Under the pieces are notes generated by a model. It did not search any database. It was given only the letters and a program-made list of their open reading frames with translations, and was not told where the DNA came from. From the NCBI RefSeq assembly GCF_030697925.1, contig NZ_JAUYOJ010000080.1, positions 1 to 64,000 of the forward strand: a DNA stretch of 64,000 bases, given 5' to 3'. Every line of letters starts with the position of its first letter. The stretch's first letter is position 1. The DNA comes from Phenylobacterium sp. (GTDB taxonomy: Bacteria; Pseudomonadota; Alphaproteobacteria; Caulobacterales; Caulobacteraceae). Positions 35,824-43,761 of the stretch are shown here, piece by piece. A program made the translations under genes and the position numbers.

Positions 35824-36240
35824 ATGACCGCGAAGCTTACGGACGAACAGAAGATCGCGATGGGTTGGGAGATGGCCCAGGCCTGGCGCGACCTGAATTG
35901 GCGCAAGGTCGCCGACATGTTCGCCCCCGACGGGGTGCTGCATTCGATGATGGTCGACCCCATCGTCGGCCGCGAAGCGGTCTACAAACGGGTCAGGGGC
36001 CTGGGCGAAGATCTGGCGTCGATCACCCTCAACATCCGCCAGATGGGCGTGATCGACGGCGTCCTCTACATGGAGCGCGTCGACGAGTTCGTGATCGCGG
36101 GCCGGCCGGGTTCGGTCCCGGTGGTCGGCGTGCTCGAGTTCGACGGACCGCTGATCAAGGCTTGGCGGGAATATTACGACCGCGCCCACCTGCTGAAGGC
36201 GATGGGCTTGGCGGAGGACTTCGACCAGAAGACCCGCTGA
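35824..36240 (+). CDS. Limonene-1,2-epoxide-hydrolase-family protein (cytoplasmic)
   Basis: 138 residues, NTF2 fold. The LEH catalytic triad pattern is complete: Arg85 and Asp87 in MERVDEF, and Asp119 in WREYYDRAH, with almost the same spacing as Arg99, Asp101 and Asp132 of the Rhodococcus enzyme. It should add water to an epoxide in one step. No signal peptide. It is a close relative of the exported protein at 39013 (shared GVL.SMM, VGR.A, RPGSVPVVGVL, WREYYDRA). Operator F lies upstream. Confidence 0.85.
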   Translation: MTAKLTDEQKIAMGWEMAQAWRDLNWRKVADMFAPDGVLHSMMVDPIVGREAVYKRVRGLGEDLASITLNIRQMGVIDGVLYMERVDEFVIAGRPGSVPVVGVLEFDGPLIKAWREYYDRAHLLKAMGLAEDFDQKTR

Positions 36241-36247
36241 GCGCCGC

Positions 36248-36634
36248 CTAACGCCCGAAGCTGCGCAGCGCCGCCGACTTGGCGGAGTCGAGATACTCGT
36301 CCAGGCGGGTGATGACGCCGTTCTCGATCCGCACCACGACGCAGGCGTCCATCGCCCACTTCGAGCCGTCGGGCAGGGTGGCCTCAAGGACGTGCTGCTG
36401 CAGGAACCCGTCGTGCAGGGCTTCGCGCCGCAGGACGCGGTAGTTGCGGTCGGGGAGGGTGCGGATGAACCAGTCCAGCACCTTCATGTTCTGGTCGACT
36501 GTCTGCTCGATCCCGTCGCTGTTGTGCCAGAGCTTGGCGTCCGGCGCGTAGCAGGCGCGCACGGTGTCGGTGTCGCCGCTCTGGATCGCGTCCACGAAGC
36601 GCTCGGCGAAGTCCAGGTATTGTTGAGGGGTCAT
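36248..36634 (-). CDS. NTF2/SnoaL-like protein
   Basis: 128 residues. The N-terminal helix and acidic ligand region (RACYAPDAKLWHNSDGIEQTVDQNMKVLDWFIRTL) and the sheet ending VRIENGVITRLDEYLDSAK give an NTF2-like fold of the SnoaL/ketosteroid-isomerase kind. It lacks the Arg-x-Asp pair of epoxide hydrolases. Substrate unknown. It lies 11 nt after the SDR gene on the same strand (SDR, then this gene), so they are co-transcribed. Confidence 0.8.
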   Translation of the reverse strand: MTPQQYLDFAERFVDAIQSGDTDTVRACYAPDAKLWHNSDGIEQTVDQNMKVLDWFIRTLPDRNYRVLRREALHDGFLQQHVLEATLPDGSKWAMDACVVVRIENGVITRLDEYLDSAKSAALRSFGR

Positions 36635-36645
36635 GGGTCTCTCGC

Positions 36646-37404
36646 TCAGCGGCCGGTGGTGACGCGCTCGCCCGACAGCGAGCGGCGCATGGAAAGTTCG
36701 AGGGCCTTGGGGTCGCGGGCCAGATTGGCGCGCACGTCCACGGCCATAAAGTCGGTGTCCACCTCGTCGGCGCCTTTGCGGATCGCCTTCAGGCCGGCCT
36801 GGGCGATGGTGTCGGGGGTTTCCTTGAACCCCTCCACATGGCTGGCCATGCGGGTGTCGACCGAGCCCACGATCAAGGCCGTGACGCTGGTGTTCTGGGC
36901 CGCGAGCTCGGCGCGGACGCAGGTGGTCATGGCGCGGCCTGCGAACTTGGAGGGACTGTAGCCGCCCATGCCGGGCACGGCGACGATGCCGCCCGCCGAC
37001 AGCACGTTGGCTATGGCGCTCTCATTGTGGCGGCCCAGGATCGGGGCGAAGGCGCGGCACATGGCCAGAGGGCCGAAATAGTTGATCTCCATTTCCGAGC
37101 GCGCGGCCGACAGGTCCGGCGCCGTCATCAGGGTTTGCATCGAGAACTGGCCGGCGTTGTTGACCAGGATACTGACGTCCTGGCACTGGGCGGCGGCGGC
37201 CTCGATCTGTTCGGGCTTGCTGACGTCGAGGCCTACGGCGACCACGCGACCGCCGCCTTCGTCGATCAGATGCCGGGCGTTGGCGGCGTCCCGCGTCGCC
37301 ACATAGACCCGGGCCGATCCCGCGGCCAGGAAGGCGCGCACGAAGGCCTCGCCGATGCCGCGGTTGCCGCCGGTCACCAGGGCGACGCTGTCCTTGAGTT
37401 CCAT
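36646..37404 (-). CDS. SDR-family oxidoreductase
   Basis: 252 residues. Cofactor motif VTGGNRGIGEAFVRAFLAAG, LVNNAGQ, and catalytic Tyr-x3-Lys in YSPSK. The catalytic Ser is in NVLSAGG. It should interconvert an alcohol and a carbonyl with NAD(P). It is part of the minus-strand run carotenoid oxygenase, SDR, NTF2-like, so it may act on the aldehyde or alcohol released by the oxygenase. That link is inference. Confidence 0.88.
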   Translation of the reverse strand: MELKDSVALVTGGNRGIGEAFVRAFLAAGSARVYVATRDAANARHLIDEGGGRVVAVGLDVSKPEQIEAAAAQCQDVSILVNNAGQFSMQTLMTAPDLSAARSEMEINYFGPLAMCRAFAPILGRHNESAIANVLSAGGIVAVPGMGGYSPSKFAGRAMTTCVRAELAAQNTSVTALIVGSVDTRMASHVEGFKETPDTIAQAGLKAIRKGADEVDTDFMAVDVRANLARDPKALELSMRRSLSGERVTTGR

Positions 37405-37419
37405 CGTCGTCGTCCTGAA

Positions 37420-38907
37420 CTAGGTTGCGGGGGCGTCGACGAAGCCGTTGCGGATCAGCTCGCGGTCGGCCCACACCGAATGGGTGCCGCTGGAGAGCTT
37501 GTGCGGCAGGGCGATGCGGACCACCGGCCCGTCGGCGAAGCGCTTGGCGTCGATCAGCACGCACTCCGAGGTCTGGGTGTTCTCGTCGATGATGAAGCTC
37601 ACCAGATAGCCGTCGTCCTCGTCCTTGGCGCCGATGCGCGGGACGAAGGGCGCTTCGCTGGCGTAGCGGCCCTCGGGCAGGGTCACCTCCCAGGACTCCC
37701 CGGTCTCCAGGTCGTGCTTGACGAAGCCGGTGAACAGGAACCAGCCGGGCTTGCTGGTGGTCGAGTAGGCGTACCGATAGGGCTTGCCGGCATGGCGCTG
37801 GTTGAACATCCCGAATTCAAGGACGCGGTCGTCCAGGTGGCCCTCCGTGGTCTCGCCGGTCTTCAGGTTGAAGCGCCAGCGGTGCAGCTTGGGCAGGAAG
37901 GAATGCTCGTCCAGGAAGCCCATCATGTGGCCGTGGCCGTCCGGCGCGCCGGCCAGGGGACCCGGCGTGGGGTTCTCCTCGAAGTAGCCGTCCATGACGA
38001 TCTCGTCGCCGTCCTCATAGGCGTTGAGGAAGTGCAGGATGTAGGTGGGATCGGCCTCGAACCAGCGGACATCCTTGGCGTCGCCGTAGCGCGGGATGAC
38101 CCCGAAGCGGGACGGCAGGCCCCGGTGGGCGCGCACCGCATGGATGCCGCGTTTCAGAAGCTCTTCGTCCCAGAACACCGGCAGGTCGTTGAGGATCGAA
38201 TAGTGTTCGGTGAAGGCCATGTCGTGCGGCAGGCGGGGCCCGGGCAGGGGTACGGGCGTGTAGTGGGTGAGCTTCCCGTGCCGGTCGACCACCCCGTAAT
38301 GCATGTAGGGCGCATGCTTGGAATAGTTGAAGAACAGCAGCTCGCCGGTGGCCTCGTCGACCTTGGTGTGGGCCGAGACGCCATCCAGCGGCCCCCAGCT
38401 CGCCACGCCGCCCTGCTCGAGGGTCTCGGGGTCCAGCCAGTAGGCCTCGCCGCATTGATAGAAGGTCGAGACGATCTTGCCGCCATGCACGACCACGTCT
38501 GTGGAGGATGAATCCTTCAGGCCGCCATGGGCGCCGAAGCCGGGCCGCAGGGAGACTTCGGGTCCGTCCATCAGCCCGCCCCAGAGCGCCTGGCCCGCCT
38601 CCTGTTCCGTCTCGAAGCCGCGGGTGCGCACAAAGCGGTTCCGGTAGTCGGCACGGCCGCCTTTGAAGCTGATCATGTGCAGCATCCCGTCGCCGTCGAA
38701 GGGATGGTAGCGGCCCAGGGGCTGCTGCACGGGGTTCTCTGTGTTGCGCACATAGACCCCGTCGATGTCGGTCGGGATGGCGCCTTCGATCATCTCCAGG
38801 TCCGTGGCGTCGACCTCTTCATGCAGCGGCGTCCAGGCCCCGGTCAGATAGGGGTGGTTGCTGGGCCGCAGCGACGTCTTCACCGGCGCCAGGCGCTCCA
38901 TCTTCAT
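37420..38907 (-). CDS. Carotenoid-cleavage-type dioxygenase (lignostilbene dioxygenase family)
   Basis: 495 residues forming a seven-bladed propeller with non-haem iron. The four iron ligands are visible: His180 (VSAHTKVD), His228 (LPHDMAFTEHYSI), His292 (ILHFLNAYEDG) and His476 (SGTHSVWA). The family cleaves a C=C bond of carotenoids, apocarotenoids or stilbenes into two carbonyls. No signal peptide, so cytoplasmic. The start MKMERL has a second ATG two codons on. It heads the operon with SDR and NTF2-like genes. The neighbouring feruloyl-CoA-synthase-like ligase favours a stilbene-like substrate, but carotenoid use is not excluded. Confidence 0.92.
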   Translation of the reverse strand: MKMERLAPVKTSLRPSNHPYLTGAWTPLHEEVDATDLEMIEGAIPTDIDGVYVRNTENPVQQPLGRYHPFDGDGMLHMISFKGGRADYRNRFVRTRGFETEQEAGQALWGGLMDGPEVSLRPGFGAHGGLKDSSSTDVVVHGGKIVSTFYQCGEAYWLDPETLEQGGVASWGPLDGVSAHTKVDEATGELLFFNYSKHAPYMHYGVVDRHGKLTHYTPVPLPGPRLPHDMAFTEHYSILNDLPVFWDEELLKRGIHAVRAHRGLPSRFGVIPRYGDAKDVRWFEADPTYILHFLNAYEDGDEIVMDGYFEENPTPGPLAGAPDGHGHMMGFLDEHSFLPKLHRWRFNLKTGETTEGHLDDRVLEFGMFNQRHAGKPYRYAYSTTSKPGWFLFTGFVKHDLETGESWEVTLPEGRYASEAPFVPRIGAKDEDDGYLVSFIIDENTQTSECVLIDAKRFADGPVVRIALPHKLSSGTHSVWADRELIRNGFVDAPAT

Positions 38908-38967
38908 CAGGGGTCTCCGAATTTCGATCCTGGCGGCCAGCGCCCTTGAATTCAGCCTAGCACCATG

Positions 38968-38983
38968 GTCTTGTTGTGCAAGT
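38968..38983 (-). promoter_or_regulatory. Putative HxlR operator, site G
   Basis: Reads ACTTGCACAACAAGAC on the minus strand. It lies 60 nt before the carotenoid oxygenase start and 29 nt before the exported LEH-like gene, so one site could serve both divergent promoters. Confidence 0.58.
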
Positions 38984-39012
38984 GACACCTGGAATTAAGA
39001 CCCGGAGGAATG

Positions 39013-39471
39013 ATGGCGCGGATTTTCAGCCTGATGGCGGTGGTTCTGACCCTGGCCGTGACGGCCCTGCCGGCCCACGCGGCCGACAGCGACGCCGACA
39101 AGGTCGCGGTGGCGCGCGAGATGATCCACGCCTGGAAGGACGCCGACTGGCGGAAGGTCGCCGACCTGTTCGCCGAGGACGGCGTCCTGCGTTCGATGAT
39201 GATTGAACCGGTGGTCGGGCGGACGGCGATCTATGACCGGATCGCGGCCCTAGGCGCCGGCGCGCCCGGCGGCGTGATCCTCGACGTCTCCCACATGGGG
39301 GTCATAGACGGGCTGGTGTTCATCGAGCGGGTCGACCGCTTCGTCTACAAGGGCCGCCCGGGATCGGTCCCGGTGGTCGGCGTTCTCGACATCCGCGACG
39401 GCAAGGTTCGTGAGTGGCGAGAATACTATGACCGCGCTCAGCTTCTGAACGCCCTGGGCGAAGCGCGCTAG
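39013..39471 (+). CDS. Exported limonene-1,2-epoxide-hydrolase-family protein
   Basis: 152 residues with a Sec signal peptide (MARIFSLMAVVLTLAVTALPAHAA), then an NTF2 domain related to the cytoplasmic protein at 35824. The triad is kept: Arg and Asp in IERVDRF and Asp in WREYYDRA. It should act in the periplasm. GGAGG is only 1 nt from an ATG at 39010 and 4 nt from the one at 39013, so the second is preferred. It is divergent from the carotenoid oxygenase with a shared operator. A strong hairpin follows the stop. Confidence 0.83.
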   Translation: MARIFSLMAVVLTLAVTALPAHAADSDADKVAVAREMIHAWKDADWRKVADLFAEDGVLRSMMIEPVVGRTAIYDRIAALGAGAPGGVILDVSHMGVIDGLVFIERVDRFVYKGRPGSVPVVGVLDIRDGKVREWREYYDRAQLLNALGEAR

Positions 39472-39506
39472 AGAAAAATCCGATCTGATTGGATCGGATT
39501 CTTCTC
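39471..39506 (+). terminator. Hairpin terminator after the exported LEH-like gene
   Basis: AATCCGATC at 39477-39485 pairs perfectly with 39492-39500 across a 6-nt loop. GAGAA and TTCTC extend the stem with one mismatch. It begins at the stop codon. The T-run is weak (ATTCTTCTC). Confidence 0.65.
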
Positions 39507-39520
39507 AAACCTCTTTGAAT

Positions 39521-39573
39521 CTAGACCATTTTCTTCGCCGAATCGGCGCCCACTTCGGCGGAAAATGGTCTAG
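39521..39573. repeat. Long near-perfect intergenic hairpin
   Basis: CTAGACCATTTTC at 39521-39533 pairs with 39561-39573, and CGCCGAA at 39536-39542 pairs with TTCGGCG at 39554-39560, with a 2-nt bulge. The result is a 20-bp stem between convergent genes. It could be a bidirectional terminator or a dispersed palindromic element. Confidence 0.7.
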
Positions 39574-39660
39574 GGGGCGACCGCCGCCTTCCGGGAGCAG
39601 GTCTGCGGATCGAAAACCGTTTGCGTCGGGCGGCCGGCGCAAACTCGGCGGCGCCTGAAA

Positions 39661-41664
39661 TCAGCGGCGAATCGTCAGGCCGAGGCGGACGGTCCGCGGT
39701 GCGGAATAGCTCTCCACCCCGTCGGCTGTCTCACCCACCTCGAGCTCTTCGTCGAACAGGTTCTCTGCGGCCAGATAGACCTCGGCATAGTCGGCCATGC
39801 GCCAGGTGGCCCGGGCGTCCAGCTGCACGCCGGCCGACAGGCGGCGGCTGTTGAGATCGTCTTCCCAGCGGTTGCTTTCGTAACGGACGTCGGCCGACAG
39901 GCCCAACCGCTCCAGCGGCTGGAAGGTCACCCCGCCGGTGAGGGTCAGCTTCGGCGTCTGGGCGGGCCTCAGCCCGGTGAGCTGCGGGGCGCTCGCCCCG
40001 CCGTCCACCTCGGCGTCGGTGTAGGCGAAGGCGGCCCGCCAGCCGAGGGATTGCGCCGCCTCGCCAGCGACCTCGCCCTCGACGCCCCAGGCCCTGATCT
40101 CGCCGGCGTTCCGCCGTTGGCGCAGGGTTCCGCCGGCCGGAACGAAGCCCGCCGTCGGGAACGCGCCCGGGCCGACGCCGATCGTGACATTGGCGATGGG
40201 GTCTTGAAGCCGGTTGTGGAAGAGGGTCGCGGCCCAGCCGAGCGGCCCCTCGCCGCCGACGCCAAGCTCGACGCCCTGCAGGGTTTCGGGCTTCAGGGTC
40301 GGATTGGCCTCGGTGATGTCGTTGCCCACCCGGAACGGCCGATGCAGTTCGTTGAGCGTCGGCGGACGGAAGCCGGCATAGGCGGCGGCCCGCACGTAGA
40401 GCGCCTCGCTCAGTTCGTAGCGCAGTCCGAGCCGGCCGGTTGGGGTCGTGTTGGAACGGTCGGCGCCCGGCTGGTTGAGGGTAAGCGCGCCCGTGGCGGT
40501 GTCCCGCTCCCGCCGCACTGCGTCGTAGGCCCGCGAACGGTCGATCCGCAGGCCCGCGGTGGCGAGCCAGGGCCCTTCATCCAGCGCCGCCTCGGCATAG
40601 GCGCCGGCCACCAGCGTCTTGCCGCCGGCTTCGCGGTCGCGGGTGAAGGCGCCGGCCATGAACCGGAAGCGCTCGTGCTCGGTTCCCTCGGCCAGGCGGA
40701 GGTCCGCCCCGATCTCCCACGCCAAGGCGCCCTGCATGCCCTGCCAGGCGGCGTTCAGGCCATAGCCGGTGGCCGGGGTGTCGTACTGGTCGTTGGCCGG
40801 CGTGGTTGTCGCGCGGCCGGCCGCCACCGCCACCGAGCTGTTCTCGAGATTGCTCTTGCGCACCCAGCCCTGTAGGCGCCAGCCGCCGACGCCCTCGGCC
40901 GCCGGCTGGGCCAGGGTGAGGACCGCCGAGCTTCCGGTGGTGTTGGACCGCGCGCCCGCGAGGCCGGCCTGCTGGTTGACCTGGAAGGCCGAGACTCGCA
41001 CGGCCGCCTGCACGCCGCCGAAGTCGTGCTGCACGCGCAGGGCGGCCACTGCGTCGTCCAGGCGCAGCCGCGTGTCGGCCGCCCCGCGGCGGGCTCCGCG
41101 CACCGGGTGGTAGCCCTCCGTCCGGGAGCCGCCCACGGTCACCAGCACGCCCGGCAGACCCGCCACCGCCACCGCGCGGTAGCTGTCGCGCGCGCCGACG
41201 GAGACCTCAGCCGCCGCCAGCCCCTGCGGCGCGCTGCGCTCCTGCAGCGCCACCACCCCGGTGAGAGCGCCCGCGCCGTAGGGACCCGCGCCGGCGCCGC
41301 GGACCACCGTCGCGCCATCCAAGCCCTCGGACGGAAGCCCGCTCCAGATCACCCAGCCGCCGAACGGATCGTTCTGCGGGGCGCCGTCCAGGGTCACCAG
41401 GGTCCGGCCCGCGCCCGATGGCGCGATAGCCCTCAGCGAGAGCCCCTGGGTGGTCGGGTTGGCCGCGCCGCTGCCGGTGCGGCGGAACAGCGACACGCCG
41501 GGCACGCTCTTCAGCGCCTCATCCAGGCGCGGCTCGGTTCTGAGGGTTTCGGGCCCGATCCGCACGGCGCTGAACGCCGCCTCGCCGCCCAGGGGCGCGA
41601 GCCGCGGCGGATGGACGATCACGATCTCGACTTCGGGGGCCGGGGGAGGCGGCAGATCTGGCAT
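39661..41664 (-). CDS. TonB-dependent receptor without a visible signal peptide
   Basis: 667 residues. A TonB box-like EVEIVIVHPP sits near the N-terminus, followed by the plug (DEALKSVPGVSLFRRTGSG to VVRGAGAGPYGAGALTGVV) and the barrel, ending TVRLGLTIRR. The proline-rich start MPDLPPPPAPE has no Sec signal, and an in-frame TGA lies just upstream of the ATG, so a longer protein is impossible in this frame. Either the signal was lost by a frameshift or the protein is non-functional at the outer membrane. The last residue is Arg rather than Phe. It is divergent from the DOMON-like gene. Confidence 0.85.
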   Translation of the reverse strand: MPDLPPPPAPEVEIVIVHPPRLAPLGGEAAFSAVRIGPETLRTEPRLDEALKSVPGVSLFRRTGSGAANPTTQGLSLRAIAPSGAGRTLVTLDGAPQNDPFGGWVIWSGLPSEGLDGATVVRGAGAGPYGAGALTGVVALQERSAPQGLAAAEVSVGARDSYRAVAVAGLPGVLVTVGGSRTEGYHPVRGARRGAADTRLRLDDAVAALRVQHDFGGVQAAVRVSAFQVNQQAGLAGARSNTTGSSAVLTLAQPAAEGVGGWRLQGWVRKSNLENSSVAVAAGRATTTPANDQYDTPATGYGLNAAWQGMQGALAWEIGADLRLAEGTEHERFRFMAGAFTRDREAGGKTLVAGAYAEAALDEGPWLATAGLRIDRSRAYDAVRRERDTATGALTLNQPGADRSNTTPTGRLGLRYELSEALYVRAAAYAGFRPPTLNELHRPFRVGNDITEANPTLKPETLQGVELGVGGEGPLGWAATLFHNRLQDPIANVTIGVGPGAFPTAGFVPAGGTLRQRRNAGEIRAWGVEGEVAGEAAQSLGWRAAFAYTDAEVDGGASAPQLTGLRPAQTPKLTLTGGVTFQPLERLGLSADVRYESNRWEDDLNSRRLSAGVQLDARATWRMADYAEVYLAAENLFDEELEVGETADGVESYSAPRTVRLGLTIRR

Positions 41665-41828
41665 GGCGCTTCAGGGGCTCGTTGGGCTGTAGGCGGACAG
41701 GGTCTTCAGGAGGTCTTTGATTCCGTCCAGGCGGCCCGAATTGCAGACAAACGATGAAGACCGGTCACAACGTCAAGTCCGGCGTCCTCTTCGGTGGCGT
41801 CGGCGCGCGTCGCCGCTATCATGCGGGT

Positions 41829-42380
41829 ATGCGGGCCTTGCGACTCCACTCGGACACAGTTTGCCCAGCCGTGGGGCGCATCGAGGCGGAGGTTAGCCGC
41901 CGGCGGCCTGGCTTGCTGACCCTGCGCTACGTCGTGTCGGGCGCGATGCGCGCGCTGAGCCTGCCGCCCCCGGCGACGCCCGCGCGCGCCGACGGGCTCT
42001 GGCAGCGAACCTGCTTCGAGGCGTTCCTCCGCCCCGGGCCTGGCGAAGCCTATTACGAATTCAACTTCTCCCCCTCGACGGAGTGGGCCGCCTATCGATT
42101 CGACGGCTATCGGCAAGGGATGAGGCCCGCCGAAGGCCTCCAGGCGCCGCGCATTGAACCGAGCGCGACCGACGAGGCTTTCGAGCTGCGCGTCTCGCTC
42201 GACCTGGATCAGGTTCCGGACTTGCCGATGGCCGGCGCCTGGGGGCTTGGCCTTGCCGCAGTGATCGAGGACGCGGGCGGCGCCATCTCGTACTGGGCGC
42301 TGGCCCATCCGCCGGGTAAGGCGGACTTCCATCACGCCGACGGCTTCGCACTAAACCTTTCAGCCCCCGGGGCCCCATGA
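41829..42380 (+). CDS. DOMON-like domain protein
   Basis: 183 residues. The middle shows a beta-sandwich carbohydrate/haem-type DOMON pattern: LWQRTCFEAFLRPGPGEAYYEFNFSPSTEWAAYRFDGYRQGM, then AFELRVSLDLDQVP and ISYWALAHPPGKADFHHADGF. No signal peptide. The stop overlaps the start of the NamZ-like gene (ATGA), so the two are translationally coupled and may act on the same glycan. The ATG at 41829 is preferred over a longer frame from 41754. Confidence 0.82.
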   Translation: MRALRLHSDTVCPAVGRIEAEVSRRRPGLLTLRYVVSGAMRALSLPPPATPARADGLWQRTCFEAFLRPGPGEAYYEFNFSPSTEWAAYRFDGYRQGMRPAEGLQAPRIEPSATDEAFELRVSLDLDQVPDLPMAGAWGLGLAAVIEDAGGAISYWALAHPPGKADFHHADGFALNLSAPGAP

Positions 42381-43579
42381 GATTTGGCATAGATCGACTG
42401 CTCGACGAACCGTCCCTGCGCGCGCCGCTGGCGGGCCGTCGGATCGCCTTGCTTGCTCATCCGGCGTCGGTCACCCGGGACCTGGATCATTCGCTCGACG
42501 CCCTGACGGCCTGCGCGGATCTGAAGATCACCGCCGCCATCGGACCGCAACATGGCCTGCGTGGCGACAAGCAGGACAATATGGTCGAGTCACCGGACTT
42601 CAACGATCCGGTGCACGGCGTCCCGGTCTTCAGCCTCTATGGCGAGATCCGTCGGCCGACCTCGGCGATGATGGAGAGCTTCGACGTCCTGCTCGTCGAC
42701 CTGCAGGACCTGGGCTGCCGCATCTACACCTTCATCACCACCCTTCGCTACGTGCTGGAAGCGGCGGCCGAACACGGCAAGGCCGTGTGGGTGCTGGACC
42801 GGCCCAATCCGGTCGGCCGGCCCGTCGAGGGGCTGACCCTGCGCCCGGGCTGGGAGAGCTTCGTCGGCGCCGGGCCCATGCCCATGCGCCATGGGCTGAC
42901 CCTCGGAGAGCTGGGTCACTGGTTCATCAAAACCCTCAAGCTCGACGTCGAGTATCGGGTGATCGAGATGGACGACTGGGCGCCGGATTCCGGGCCTGGC
43001 TTCGGCTGGCCCCTGGGTGGGCGGACCTGGGTCAATCCCAGCCCGAACGCGCCCAACCTCTGGATGGCGCGGGCCTATGCCGGAACGGTCATGCTGGAAG
43101 GCGCGACCCTGTCGGAGGGCCGCGGCACGACCCGGCCGCTGGAGCTGTTCGGCGCACCGGACATCGACGCCCGGCAGGTCATCCAGGAGATGCGGGCGCT
43201 CGCGCCCCAGTGGCTGGCCGGCTGTCATCTGCGCGACTGCTGGTTCGAGCCCACCTTCCACAAGCATGTGGGTCAGCTCTGTAACGGGGTGCAGATCCAC
43301 ACCGAGGGGCCCGTCTACGACCACGCGGCCTTCCGGCCCTGGCGTCTGCAGGCGCTGGCCTTCAAGGCCATCCGCCGGCTCTATCCGGACTATCCGCTGT
43401 GGCGCGACTTCCCCTACGAGTACGAAGTCGGCAAGCTCGCCATCGACGTCATCAACGGCGGCCCCAGCCTGCGCGAATGGGTGGACGACGCGAACGCCAT
43501 GCCTGGGGACCTCGAGGCCCTGACCGCGCCGGACGAGCGGGCCTGGCTGGTCGAGCGGCGGGAATTCGAACTCTATTGA
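42377..43579 (+). CDS. NamZ-like (DUF1343) exo-beta-N-acetylmuramidase family protein
   Basis: 400 residues. DUF1343 signatures: RIALLAHPASVTRDLDHSLDAL, AAIGPQHGLRGDKQDN, PVFSLYGEIRRPT, DVLLVDLQDLGCRIYTF, WVLDRPNPVGR, GLTLGELGHWF and TLSEGRGTTRPLELFGAP. Characterised NamZ removes terminal MurNAc from peptidoglycan fragments. Here no signal peptide is visible, so it would act on muropeptides inside the cell, consistent with recycling. It is coupled to the DOMON-like gene. Confidence 0.88.
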   Translation: MRFGIDRLLDEPSLRAPLAGRRIALLAHPASVTRDLDHSLDALTACADLKITAAIGPQHGLRGDKQDNMVESPDFNDPVHGVPVFSLYGEIRRPTSAMMESFDVLLVDLQDLGCRIYTFITTLRYVLEAAAEHGKAVWVLDRPNPVGRPVEGLTLRPGWESFVGAGPMPMRHGLTLGELGHWFIKTLKLDVEYRVIEMDDWAPDSGPGFGWPLGGRTWVNPSPNAPNLWMARAYAGTVMLEGATLSEGRGTTRPLELFGAPDIDARQVIQEMRALAPQWLAGCHLRDCWFEPTFHKHVGQLCNGVQIHTEGPVYDHAAFRPWRLQALAFKAIRRLYPDYPLWRDFPYEYEVGKLAIDVINGGPSLREWVDDANAMPGDLEALTAPDERAWLVERREFELY

Positions 43580-43761
43580 GATCACGCCGACGCGCTGTCG
43601 GCCGCCGCAGGGGTTGCACGGTCTTCGCCTGCCGCGTGCAACGGAATGCAACTTGCGGATGCCGCACGACGCTCGCCGCTGCACCTCACCGCAACGGCGC
43701 GGCCACGTCACAAACTCTCCCAACACGAGCGGCCCGGCCGCCGGATTTGGGAGAAACGACC

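Noticed and set aside
41706-42335. 209-codon minus-strand frame that could extend upstream of the TonB receptor
   Set aside because: It is antisense to the DOMON-like gene and in a different frame from the receptor; no signal peptide or motif.
43651-43660. ACTTGCGGAT before the Hcp-like gene
   Set aside because: Only the six-base core matches; this is expected by chance in a window of this size.
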